Source of the DNA: Arthrobacter sp. B0490
Lineage (GTDB): Bacteria > Actinomycetota > Actinomycetes > Actinomycetales > Micrococcaceae
NCBI RefSeq assembly: GCF_002929355.1
Contig: NZ_PJIR01000001.1
Coordinates: forward strand, 567,404-631,403
DNA: 64,000 nucleotides
Direction: 5' to 3'
Shown here piece after piece: positions 16,319 through 24,633 of this stretch (the first letter of the stretch is position 1; each line of letters begins with the position of its first letter). A program made the translations under genes and the position numbers. The notes beneath the pieces are model-generated. The model saw nothing but the letters and a program-made list of their open reading frames with translations, was not told the origin of the DNA and ran no database searches.

Positions 16319-17497
16319 TCAGCGCGAACAGGTGTCGTCCCGGTCGGCGACCAGCTCCTCGCCGTCGGGCCTCACCGGGATCTCCAGGCGCGTCTCGGAC
16401 GGGCGCGACGGCGAGGCGTCGGACTGGCGGGCGATGGTCGCCGTCGCGCGGCGCAGGGCCTCGGTCGGGACGTCCGACACGAGGTCCTCCAGGAAGGCGT
16501 ACCGGCGCAGCCACTGCCTCCGCACGGCGCCACGCCCCGTGGTGACCCGATGCCACCAGTCGGCGATATCGCCCCACCCCGGCGCGGCCAGCGACCCTCC
16601 GACGTGCTGGACGGAGAGCGAGGCGCAGAGGTTCGCGAACCGGAGGCGGTCGGCGAGCGGGAAACCGGCGAGGTCGCCCATGACGAACGCGGCCCCGAAG
16701 CAGTCCCCCGCGCCCGTCGGATCGTATGCGGCGACGGGCAGGGCCGGCACCCACTCCTCCTCCCCCGTCTCCGAGTCGATGGCGATGGCCCCCTGCTGGC
16801 CGACCGTCACGACGGCGACGGGCACGCGGTCCGCGAGCGAGTACAGGGCGGCCCACGGGTCGTCGGTCCGCGTGTATGCCATGGCTTCGGCGGCGTTGGG
16901 CATGAACGCGTGGAAATGCTCGAGGGACGCCAGGGTCTCGGGAGCCCACTCGCCTGCCGCGTCCCAGCCGACGTCGCCGAACAGCTTGGTACCGGCGGCG
17001 GCCGCGGCCCGGGCCCACGGCTCCACCTCCCGCTCCAGGCTCACGATGGCGGCCCGGCACGACGGCGGCGTGCCGATCAGTTCGGTGGCGCGCAGCGGCG
17101 AGGGATGGCCGTGCGTGATCATCGAGCGGTCCTGGTGCACCGACAGGGACACCGTGACGGGCGAGTGCCACCGTCCGAACACGCGCGAGCGCGACAGGTC
17201 GACGTGCTCCTGGTCCTGCAGCACGTCCCAGTTGAACTGGCCGTACCCGTCGTCGCCGAACGCTGCCGCGAGGGTCGTGCGGAGCCCGAGCCTGCTGGCG
17301 GCGATCGCCTGGTTCGCGATGCCACCCGGCCCCGACCCCATGCCCTCGGTCCACACCTCGGTACCCGGGGACGGCAGCTGCTCGAGGCCGGTGAAGATGA
17401 TGTCGAAGAACACCTGCCCGGCGAGCAGGAGGTCGAACTCGGGTCCGTCCGGGCTGCGCGTGGCCGCCAGCGGATCGAAGCGGTGCGGTTGGACCAT
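16319..17497 (-). CDS. PfkB family carbohydrate kinase
   Basis: A 392-residue sugar or nucleoside kinase. N-terminal PfkB signature: LLAGQVFFDIIF, then GPGGIANQAIAASRLG. C-terminal signature: YDPTGAGDCFGAAFV, which contains the catalytic Asp and the anion hole. It phosphorylates a sugar-like substrate with ATP in the cytoplasm; which one is not readable. The ATG at 17497 has no ribosome site but TATTCT lies 7 bases upstream, indicating a leaderless message. Divergent from the GH4-like gene 118 bases away, so the two may act on the same substrate. The C terminus is about 50 residues longer than typical. Confidence 0.88.
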   Translation of the reverse strand: MVQPHRFDPLAATRSPDGPEFDLLLAGQVFFDIIFTGLEQLPSPGTEVWTEGMGSGPGGIANQAIAASRLGLRTTLAAAFGDDGYGQFNWDVLQDQEHVDLSRSRVFGRWHSPVTVSLSVHQDRSMITHGHPSPLRATELIGTPPSCRAAIVSLEREVEPWARAAAAAGTKLFGDVGWDAAGEWAPETLASLEHFHAFMPNAAEAMAYTRTDDPWAALYSLADRVPVAVVTVGQQGAIAIDSETGEEEWVPALPVAAYDPTGAGDCFGAAFVMGDLAGFPLADRLRFANLCASLSVQHVGGSLAAPGWGDIADWWHRVTTGRGAVRRQWLRRYAFLEDLVSDVPTEALRRATATIARQSDASPSRPSETRLEIPVRPDGEELVADRDDTCSR

Positions 17498-17504
17498 GTA
17501 CGGC

Positions 17505-17510
17505 AGAATA
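17505..17510 (-). promoter_or_regulatory. Candidate -10 of the PfkB gene, leaderless layout
   Basis: TATTCT on the minus strand ends 7 bases before the ATG at 17497; no Shine-Dalgarno sequence lies between. Confidence 0.45.
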
Positions 17511-17614
17511 TCCCCCAGGCGCCGGTCGCGGGGCGAGCGGCGGCCCGAAGGCCCCGATTCGAGCCCCGACAGCAGCAGCCTGACGACAGCCCATCCACGG
17601 AAGCGGGACGAGCC

Positions 17615-18982
17615 TTGCCTGAGACGGTCGGAACCGGCGCGCGCCTCGTCATCGTGGGCGGCGGTGGCTTCCGCGTACCGCTCGTCCACCGCGCACTCGC
17701 GGACGGCCCGTTCGCGGGGCTCGTGTCCGACGTCGTCCTGCTGGACGCCCGACCCGAGCGGGCGCATGCGATTGCGCGGGTCCTCGAAGCCCTGCCGCCG
17801 TCCGGCGGCCCGCGTCCGTCGGTTCGCGTGGAGGACCGCCTCGAGGACGCGCTCGAGGGTGCCGACATCGTCTTCGCCGCTGTGCGCAGTGGCGGGGCGG
17901 AGGGCCGCGTCCTCGACGAGCGCGTGGCCCTGGACGTCGGACTGCTCGGGCAGGAGACGGTCGGCGCCGGTGGGATCTCCTACGCGCTCCGCTCCATCCC
18001 CGACATGATGCGCGTGGCCGGGGCGATGCGCACCGTCGCGCCGGACGCCTGGCTCATCAACTTCACGAACCCCGCCGGGATGGTCACCGAGGCGCTCTCG
18101 GTGGTCCTGGGTGACCGGGTCGTCGGGATCTGCGATTCGGCCTCGGGCCTCGTGACCCGTGCTGCCCGTGCGGCGGGCGCGGATCTGCGGGGTGGGCTCG
18201 CCGGGGTGGACTATGTGGGCCTGAACCACCTGGGCTGGCTCCGCGCACTCGACGACGGCGGAACGGACCGCCTCCCCGGGCTGCTCGCCGATCCGGTGCG
18301 CCTCGCCGGTTTCGAGGAGGGCCGGCTCTTCGGGCCGGATCTGCTGAGGGTCCTCGGCGCGCTGCCCAACGAGTACCTGTTCTACTACTACTTCCACCGG
18401 GAGGCGCTCCGCTCCATCCGGAGTGCGGACAGGACGCGCGGGGAGATCCTGCGCGACCAGCAGCGCGACCTCTACCCGCGCCTTCTCGCCACCGACGAGC
18501 CCCTCGAGGTGTGGGAGACGGCCCGGCGCGAGCGGGAGTCGGGGTACCTCGCCGAGGCCCGCGCGGCGGAGGAGGAGCGCGACGAGGCGGACCTCGCGGG
18601 CGGCGGGTACGAGCGCGTCGCCCTGCAGGTCATGCGGGCGCTGCTCACGGGGCGGACTGCCGAGCTGATCCTCAACGTGCGCAATGGACGGACGTTCCCC
18701 GGGCTGCCCGAGGACGCCGTCGTCGAGGTGCCGTCCGTCGTGGACGCGACCGGGGCGCATCCCCTGCCGGCGGCCCCCCTGACGCCCCACCAGCTCGGGC
18801 TCATGTCGGCCGTGAAGGCCGTCGAGCAGGACACCATCCGTGCGGCGGTGCACGGGGACCGTGACGCCGCCCTCCGGGCCTTCGCCGGGCATCCGCTGGT
18901 GGACTCGTTCCATGCCGCGGGGAGGGCGCTCGCCGGTTACGAGGAGGCGTTCCCCGCGTTGAGGGAGTCCTGGGTCGGCTGA
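17615..18982 (+). CDS. Glycoside hydrolase family 4 protein (6-phospho-beta-glucosidase-like)
   Basis: A 455-residue GH4 enzyme. These use NAD and a divalent metal to cleave glycosides by an oxidation-elimination route. Seen: the NAD loop IVGGGGFRVP near residue 12, NFTNPAGM, the GICDSASG motif with the metal-binding Cys, and LNHLGW with the metal-binding His. The TTG at 17615 is the only start that keeps the complete NAD-binding strand; its ribosome site is weak. Whether the substrate carries a 6-phosphate cannot be decided from sequence. The 3' end overlaps the convergent aldolase gene by 46 bases. Confidence 0.88.
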   Translation: MPETVGTGARLVIVGGGGFRVPLVHRALADGPFAGLVSDVVLLDARPERAHAIARVLEALPPSGGPRPSVRVEDRLEDALEGADIVFAAVRSGGAEGRVLDERVALDVGLLGQETVGAGGISYALRSIPDMMRVAGAMRTVAPDAWLINFTNPAGMVTEALSVVLGDRVVGICDSASGLVTRAARAAGADLRGGLAGVDYVGLNHLGWLRALDDGGTDRLPGLLADPVRLAGFEEGRLFGPDLLRVLGALPNEYLFYYYFHREALRSIRSADRTRGEILRDQQRDLYPRLLATDEPLEVWETARRERESGYLAEARAAEEERDEADLAGGGYERVALQVMRALLTGRTAELILNVRNGRTFPGLPEDAVVEVPSVVDATGAHPLPAAPLTPHQLGLMSAVKAVEQDTIRAAVHGDRDAALRAFAGHPLVDSFHAAGRALAGYEEAFPALRESWVG

Positions 18983-19737
18983 CCCTGGTCGCCGGGCATC
19001 CGGCGACGCATCTCCTCCACCCCGAGGGCCACCAGGGCCGCGTCGGTGGTGGCGGCGATCCACTGGAAACCCGCCGCGGCGAGGAGGGCTGCCCGCTCGG
19101 GCGTGCCGGCGTAGGCTCCGGCGCGGAGACCGGCCCGGGTGCAGGCGCGGATGATCCGGGCGAGGGGAGAGTCCTGGCCGGCGTGCGCCGCCAGGAGGTC
19201 GTCCACCTGCAGGCCGAGCGCGAGGGAGAGGTCGAACGGGCCCACGAAGATCATGTCGACGCCGGGGACCGCGGCGATCGCCTCGACGGCGTCCAGTGCG
19301 GCAGCGGTCTCGATCATCACGGCGCACAGGGGCACGGGGTGCATGCCGCCGTCGGAGCCCGGGCTGGACACCGGACGGCTGCCGGGCAGCGGCCCCCAGC
19401 TGCGCGTGCCGAGGGGAGGATAGTGGCTCGCGGCCACCGCGGCCTCGGCGTCGGCCACGCTGTCGACGAGGGGGACGACGACGCCGTCCGCTCCCGCGTC
19501 GAGCGCACGGCCGATCAGCGCGGCCTCGTTCGCCGCCACCCGGACCAGCATCGGGGTCGCGGGCGTCGGCCGATGGGCCAGCGTGTCCCGCAGGGCGCGA
19601 TCGTCGAAGTGGCCGTGCTGTGCGTCGAGGCCGACCCAGTCGACGCCCGACCTCGCGATCTCGGCTGTCAGGCGGGGTTCGCCGAGGGTGGCCCAGGTGC
19701 CGAGGAGCGGGGCATGGACGGGCGTCGTCGCAGTCAT
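18937..19737 (-). CDS. HpcH/HpaI family aldolase
   Basis: A 266-residue class II aldolase of the HpcH/HpaI family, which cleaves 2-keto-3-deoxy acids to pyruvate and an aldehyde. VGLDAQHGHFDD near residue 38 carries the catalytic His, and VMIETAAALD and FVGPFDLSLALG hold the metal-binding Glu and Asp. Its ATG overlaps the stop of the GNAT gene upstream (ATGA), making it the third gene of the aldo/keto reductase operon. Its last 15 codons lie antisense to the end of the GH4 gene. Confidence 0.9.
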   Translation of the reverse strand: MTATTPVHAPLLGTWATLGEPRLTAEIARSGVDWVGLDAQHGHFDDRALRDTLAHRPTPATPMLVRVAANEAALIGRALDAGADGVVVPLVDSVADAEAAVAASHYPPLGTRSWGPLPGSRPVSSPGSDGGMHPVPLCAVMIETAAALDAVEAIAAVPGVDMIFVGPFDLSLALGLQVDDLLAAHAGQDSPLARIIRACTRAGLRAGAYAGTPERAALLAAAGFQWIAATTDAALVALGVEEMRRRMPGDQGQPTQDSLNAGNASS

Positions 19738-20318
19738 GATCCCATTGTGGCCTGCGGGGGCTGCCGTCGCCCTGCGGTCCCTCGCGTCGCGGCCGGGACC
19801 GGCGCCGCTAAGAGGAGGCGGTGCATGATGTGGAGGCCCGTCGGTCCGGCCGACGGGTGGAGGAACGCTCCCGGGACGGTCCCGACGATCGTGAAGCCGA
19901 GCGAGGCCCAGAGGGCGACCGCGCGGTCGTTCGTCTCCACGACGGCGTTGAACTGCATGGCGGTGTAGCCGGCAGCCCGCGCCGCGTCGAGCACGTGGAC
20001 GGCGAGGGCGCGGCCCACGCCCCGGCCTCCGGCGTCGGCCGCCACGAGGAAGGACGCGTTGGCGACGTGCGCGCCGTTGCCACCCCGGTTGGCATGCAGC
20101 TGTGCGGTGCCGAGCACGCGGCCGGTCCCCGCGTCCACGGCCACGAGGACGACGAGCGTCGGATCGGCTCCGGCCGGGCCGGGGAGCCACTCGAGCCGTC
20201 CTGCCTCCTCGTCCATGGACGGATCCCAGCAGTAGGTCTCCCCCGCCCGGACCACCGGCTCCATGATGCTCCAGAGGGCGGGCCAGTCCTCCGGCCCGGC
20301 CGTCCGGAACTGCAGCAT
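19734..20318 (-). CDS. GNAT family N-acetyltransferase
   Basis: A 194-residue acetyltransferase. LVAADAGGRGVGRALAVHVLDAA is the acetyl-CoA loop, at about residues 93-110, followed by NAVVETNDRAVALWASLGF, the standard GNAT C-terminal motif. The substrate is unknown; similar proteins include phosphinothricin-type and generic acetyltransferases. The ATG at 20318 shares a base with the reductase stop (TGATG), and its stop overlaps the aldolase ATG. The final 20 residues are a polar extension beyond the domain. Confidence 0.88.
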   Translation of the reverse strand: MLQFRTAGPEDWPALWSIMEPVVRAGETYCWDPSMDEEAGRLEWLPGPAGADPTLVVLVAVDAGTGRVLGTAQLHANRGGNGAHVANASFLVAADAGGRGVGRALAVHVLDAARAAGYTAMQFNAVVETNDRAVALWASLGFTIVGTVPGAFLHPSAGPTGLHIMHRLLLAAPVPAATRGTAGRRQPPQATMGS

Positions 20319-21364
20319 CAGGCCTTGAGGGCGGCGGCCCAGAGGTTGATGTCGGATTCGACGGCGAATTCGTCGATGCTGGTGAGTTCCTCGGCGGTGA
20401 AGTCCAGGCGCTCGACGGCGGTGAGGCTGTCCTCGAGCTGGCCCACACTGGAAGCCCCGATCAGCGCCGACGTCACACCGGTGCCCTTGGACTGGTCCCG
20501 GAGCACCCACGCGATCGCCAGCTGCGCCAGCGATTGGCCCCGGCTCTCAGCGATCCTGTTCAGGCCCCGGATCCTCTCCAGGTTCTCCCCGCTCAGCTGC
20601 CCCCGATCCAGCGACTTACCCGCCGCGGCCCGCGAATCCTCCGGCACCCCGCCCAGATACCTATCCGTCAGCAGGCCCTGCGCCAGCGGGGAGAACGCGA
20701 TCGACCCGGCCCCGACCTGCTCCAAGGCCTCGAACAGGTTCGGGTCCCCGTTCTCCGTCCACCGGTTCAGCATCGAGTACGACGGCTGATGGATCAGCAA
20801 CGGCGTCCCCAACTCCGCCAGGATCGCCGCGGCCTCCAGGGTCCGCTCCGGCGAGTACGAGGAGATCCCCGCATACAGGGCACGCCCCGAGCGGACCGCC
20901 GTGTCCAGGGCCCCCATCGTCTCCTCCAACGGGGTCTCCGGGTCCGGGCGGTGACTGTAGAAGATGTCCACGTAGTCCAGGCCCATCCGGGCCAGCGACT
21001 GATCCAGACTCGCCAGCAGATACTTCCGCGACCCGAAGTTCCCGTACGGGCCCGGCCACATGTCGTACCCGGCCTTCGTGGAGATCACCAGCTCGTCCCG
21101 GAACGGACCGAAATCATCCTTCAGATGCCGGCCGAAGTTCGTCTCCGCACTCCCGTACCGCGGACCATAATTGTTCGCCAGATCGAAATGCGTCACCCCC
21201 AGATCGAACGCCCGCCGCAGGATCGCCCGCTGGACATCGAACGCCCGATCATCCCCGAAGTTGTGCCACAACCCCAACGACACCGCGGGCAACAACAGCC
21301 CACTCGCCCCCACCCGCCGGTACGGCATCGAAGCATAACGGTCATCAGCAGGGTGAAAGGTCAT
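20318..21364 (-). CDS. yghZ: Aldo/keto reductase, YghZ/L-glyceraldehyde 3-phosphate reductase type
   Basis: A 348-residue NADPH-dependent aldo/keto reductase closely resembling E. coli YghZ along its length: SLGLWHNFGDD, THFDLANNYGP with the catalytic Asp and Tyr, STKAGYDMWPGPYG and GISSYSPERT. YghZ reduces L-glyceraldehyde 3-phosphate and other aldehydes. First gene of a three-gene operon with the GNAT and HpcH genes; GAAGGC precedes the ATG. Codon choice between about 20530 and 21350 is unlike the neighbours, with many third-position G and T and a sense strand rich in G. Confidence 0.92.
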   Translation of the reverse strand: MTFHPADDRYASMPYRRVGASGLLLPAVSLGLWHNFGDDRAFDVQRAILRRAFDLGVTHFDLANNYGPRYGSAETNFGRHLKDDFGPFRDELVISTKAGYDMWPGPYGNFGSRKYLLASLDQSLARMGLDYVDIFYSHRPDPETPLEETMGALDTAVRSGRALYAGISSYSPERTLEAAAILAELGTPLLIHQPSYSMLNRWTENGDPNLFEALEQVGAGSIAFSPLAQGLLTDRYLGGVPEDSRAAAGKSLDRGQLSGENLERIRGLNRIAESRGQSLAQLAIAWVLRDQSKGTGVTSALIGASSVGQLEDSLTAVERLDFTAEELTSIDEFAVESDINLWAAALKA

Positions 21365-21508
21365 GCCTTCATCCTAGGCGGAGCGTCGTCCGTCCGCCGG
21401 GAGGCCTGGTGGGACGGGACCGGGCTGCGCCCTCCCGTCCCCGTCCGTGCCGTCCGGACCCTGGCGCACCACGTCATCCCGCGGACGGTGGCGTGACCGT
21501 CCGGGGCG

Positions 21509-22711
21509 TCAGACCCTGACGGGGCCGTCCGGTGGTTCCGCGGAGGAACCGCGCCCCTCCATCGCCGGGCCGATGGCCCGGACCGACCTGTCGCGGCCGC
21601 TGGCCTTCGCCGCGTAGAGCGCCCGATCGGCAGCGTCGATGGCGGCGTCGAGATCGTAGCCCGTCGATTCGATCGCGGCGATACCGTAGCTGACCGTCGG
21701 CATCTCGAACCCGCCCGGGGTCGAGTGGCCGCGAAGGGCCATGCTGACGTCGCGGGTGATGTCCTCGCTCCTGGAGACCGTGGCACCGGGCAGCAGGAAG
21801 ATGAACTCCTCGCCGCCGTACCGCCCGACGAGGTCCGTGGACCGGACCGTCTCGGTGCACGCCTCCGCGAACGCCTTCAGGACGGTGTCGCCTGCAGCGT
21901 GGCCGTGCGTGTCGTTCACGGACTTGAAGAAGTCGAGGTCCGCGAGGATCAGCGTCCCCGAGCGTTCCGTCCGTGCCAGGCGGTCCGTGTGCGTGGTGGC
22001 GAGGTCGAGGAAGCCGGAGCGGTTGAGCAGTCCCGTCAGCGCGTCCCGGTCGGCGCGGGCGCGGAGATCGGTCGCGATCTGCTCGGCGCTCAGCGCTGCC
22101 GCACTGAAGGACACGACGACGAGCAGGAGCATGGTGATGAGCGTCGTGATGCCGGAGCCGAAATAGGTGGTGAAGATCCTTCCGTCGGGGCCCTCGACGA
22201 CGAACACGAGACACCGGGCCAGGTAGAGGATCGCAAGGAATCCGGAGGAGACGGCCAGGGGGGCCTGTACCTTGCTGTAGCTGCTCGGCAGTCGCCAGAG
22301 CTCCCAGGACGCGAGGCCGATGGTCAGGGACATCATGCCGAGGAACACGGGGCCACCGGACCAGGTGTTGGTGGCAGGGCTGTCGAGGGCGGACGCGAAG
22401 AGGGTGAGCAGCGGCGCCGCCGACAGTTGGATCCACGCGGGCTTGCTGGTGCGCAGGGTGCGCGCGCCCGCCCAGACGCTCACCGTCCCCAGGACGAGCA
22501 GGGTGTTGCCGAGGGGGTTGGCCCACACCTGGTGTGCCGTCCCGTCGAGCAGGAAACTGAAGGAGCCCGTGAAGAAGAGGGCGACGGCTGCGCACCACCA
22601 GGCGCTGTAGGCCGAGCGCGTCTGGCGGAACGACACGGTGTAGAACAGCACGAAGAGCGTGACGGCGATGGCCCCGAACGCTATCCGCAGTGTGGTCGTG
22701 TCCAGGGTCAT
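21509..22711 (-). CDS. Membrane-bound diguanylate cyclase
   Basis: A 400-residue protein. Residues 1-215 are a membrane domain of about seven hydrophobic segments (a short-loop 7TM-like sensor). The GGDEF domain follows, with the active-site loop as GGEEF at 299-303 and an intact inhibitory I-site RSTD at 290-293, so it should make cyclic di-GMP and be product-inhibited. The ATG at 22711 has AGGA at good spacing. A 15-base-pair inverted repeat lies about 40 bases upstream. It is alone in its transcription unit. The signal is unknown. Confidence 0.93.
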   Translation of the reverse strand: MTLDTTTLRIAFGAIAVTLFVLFYTVSFRQTRSAYSAWWCAAVALFFTGSFSFLLDGTAHQVWANPLGNTLLVLGTVSVWAGARTLRTSKPAWIQLSAAPLLTLFASALDSPATNTWSGGPVFLGMMSLTIGLASWELWRLPSSYSKVQAPLAVSSGFLAILYLARCLVFVVEGPDGRIFTTYFGSGITTLITMLLLVVVSFSAAALSAEQIATDLRARADRDALTGLLNRSGFLDLATTHTDRLARTERSGTLILADLDFFKSVNDTHGHAAGDTVLKAFAEACTETVRSTDLVGRYGGEEFIFLLPGATVSRSEDITRDVSMALRGHSTPGGFEMPTVSYGIAAIESTGYDLDAAIDAADRALYAAKASGRDRSVRAIGPAMEGRGSSAEPPDGPVRV

Positions 22712-22750
22712 GTCGTCCTGCCGCCTTCTGAGTGCCGGGTCCCGCAACCG

Positions 22751-22788
22751 GCTGTATCGGGTCCCGCCACGGGGGGACCCGATACAGC
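22751..22788. repeat. Perfect inverted repeat, 15 base pairs
   Basis: GCTGTATCGGGTCCC (22751-22765) pairs exactly with GGGACCCGATACAGC (22774-22788) across an 8-base loop. A second CGGGTCCCGC copy lies at 22736. It stands between treZ and the diguanylate cyclase gene, both on the minus strand; it may be a second terminator, an attenuator or an operator. Confidence 0.6.
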
Positions 22789-22827
22789 TCGGGGAAGAGT
22801 GTCCCGCCCAGTATGACCGGGGGCACC

Positions 22828-22876
22828 GACTGTCCGGTTCCCTCCGAGCCCGTCCTGTCGGAACCCTTGGACAGTC
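22828..22876 (-). terminator. Terminator-like hairpin after treZ
   Basis: GACTGTCCGGTTCC pairs with GGAACCCTTGGACAGTC (the right arm carries three extra bases), starting six bases beyond the treZ stop. No U-run. Confidence 0.55.
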
Positions 22877-22881
22877 CTGAC

Positions 22882-24633
22882 CTACGCCACGCCCGTGCGG
22901 AGGACGAGCGACGCGTGGGGCGGGAGCTGCACCGTGTCGGCGAGCAGCCCGACGCCGTCGACGGTGGAGAGCAGGACCTCGGCGTCGACGCCCCGGACGG
23001 GCACGGTCGCCATGCCGTCGCCGAGGTTCAGGATGACGTCCGTGCCGCCTCGGTGGAGGACGATCCAGCGGCTCTCCTCGTCGAAGTCGACCGAGATGCT
23101 GCCGAAGTCGGCATCCCGCAGTTCGGGGTGCGACCGGCGCAGGCGGATGAGGTCGCGGTAGGTGGCGAGCAGCTGGGCGTGGTGGCCCTGCTCGATCTCG
23201 GACCAGTCGAGCTTGGCGGACGCGAACGTCTCCGGGTCCTGCGGGTTGGGGACGTCCTCCGGGCGCCATCCCATGCGCTCGAACTCCTTCAGCCGCCCCT
23301 CGGCCGTGGCCTTGCCGAGTTCCGGCTCGGGGTGGGAGGTGAAGAAGGGCCAGGGTGTCGAGGCCCCGTATTCCTCGCCCATGAAGAGCATCGGCGTGAA
23401 CGGGCCCAGGATGTTGAGGACGGCGGCCTGGGCGAGCTGCGCAGGGTTCAGGGTGGCGCTGATGCGGTCACCGGCGGCGCGGTTGCCGATCTGGTCGTGG
23501 TTCTGGGTCGCGACGACGAGCTGGAGCGGCGACACGCGGGCCGCGTCGATCTCACGCCCGTGACGGCGTTCCCGGAACGACGAGTAGGTGCCGTTGTGGA
23601 AGAAGCCCTTCTCGAGGACTTTCGCCAGCGCCCCCACGGAGTCGAAGTCGAGGTAGTACCCCTCGGTCTCACGCGTGAGGTTGACGTGCACCGCGTGGTG
23701 GAAGTCGTCGCTCCACTGCCCGGCGAGGCCGTATCCCCCGACGTCGCGGCCGTGGATGAGGCGCGGGTTGTTGAGGTCGGACTCGGCGATGAGGAACAGC
23801 GGCTTGCCGAGCTCCTCGGCCCACTCGTCGGTCCGCGTGGCGAACTCCTCGAGGATGTGGACGGCGCGCTCGTCATGGAGGGCGTGCACGGCATCGAGCC
23901 GGAGCCCGTCGACGTGGTAGTCCCGGAACCACTGGGCCAGGTTGTCGATGACGTACTTCCGCACCTCGTCGGACTGCGGGCCGTCGAGGTTCAGGGAGTC
24001 GCCCCAGGTGTTGGACAGGCCTTCGGTGAGGTACGGGCCGAAGAGGCCGAGGTAGTTCCCGCTCGGTCCGAGGTGGTTGTGCACGACGTCCTGGATGACG
24101 CCGAGGCCCTTCTGGTGGGCGGCGTCGACGAAGCGCTGGTAGGCTGCGGGGCCGCCGTAGGTCTCCTGGACCGCGTACCAGAGGACGCCGTCGTAGCCCC
24201 AGTTGTGGGTGCCGTTGAAGGCGTTCACGGGCAGCAGCTCCACGTACTGGACGCCGAGGTCCACGAGGTGGTCGAGCTTGCCGATCGCGGCGTCGAGCGT
24301 CCCCTCGGGCGTGAACGTGCCGAGGTGCATCTCGTAGATGACCCCGCCGTCGAGGCCGGGCGACTGCCACGATGCGTCCTGCCACTCGTGGGCCGCAGGA
24401 TCGAAGGTGCGGGAGAGTTCGTGCACCCCTTCGGGCTGGCGGCGCGACCGCGGGTCGGGGACGGGCGTCTCGGAGCCGTCGATGAGGTACCCGTAGGACA
24501 CGTCCGACGACGACGGCACATCGGACGGGTGCCACCAGCCGCCCTCGCCCTGCGTCATCGGGTAGCGGACGCCGTCGGCCACGAGGGTCAGGGTCTCGGC
24601 GCGGGGTGCCCAGACGTCGAAGATGGAACTCAT
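22882..24633 (-). CDS. treZ: Malto-oligosyltrehalose trehalohydrolase
   Basis: A 583-residue GH13 enzyme that releases trehalose from maltooligosyl-trehalose. Visible: an N-terminal beta domain ([14 protein letters not shown]), [32 protein letters not shown], the nucleophile Asp in [10 protein letters not shown], the acid Glu in [11 protein letters not shown] and the transition-state Asp in [11 protein letters not shown]. Its ATG overlaps the treY stop (ATGA). With TreY it converts glucan chains to trehalose, a compatible solute for desiccation and osmotic stress in this group. Confidence 0.97.
   Translation of the reverse strand: MSSIFDVWAPRAETLTLVADGVRYPMTQGEGGWWHPSDVPSSSDVSYGYLIDGSETPVPDPRSRRQPEGVHELSRTFDPAAHEWQDASWQSPGLDGGVIYEMHLGTFTPEGTLDAAIGKLDHLVDLGVQYVELLPVNAFNGTHNWGYDGVLWYAVQETYGGPAAYQRFVDAAHQKGLGVIQDVVHNHLGPSGNYLGLFGPYLTEGLSNTWGDSLNLDGPQSDEVRKYVIDNLAQWFRDYHVDGLRLDAVHALHDERAVHILEEFATRTDEWAEELGKPLFLIAESDLNNPRLIHGRDVGGYGLAGQWSDDFHHAVHVNLTRETEGYYLDFDSVGALAKVLEKGFFHNGTYSSFRERRHGREIDAARVSPLQLVVATQNHDQIGNRAAGDRISATLNPAQLAQAAVLNILGPFTPMLFMGEEYGASTPWPFFTSHPEPELGKATAEGRLKEFERMGWRPEDVPNPQDPETFASAKLDWSEIEQGHHAQLLATYRDLIRLRRSHPELRDADFGSISVDFDEESRWIVLHRGGTDVILNLGDGMATVPVRGVDAEVLLSTVDGVGLLADTVQLPPHASLVLRTGVA

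Noticed and set aside
16319..19327. A 1002-codon minus-strand open frame
   Set aside because: Only the part from 17497 down is the PfkB kinase; the rest is antisense to the GH4-like gene.
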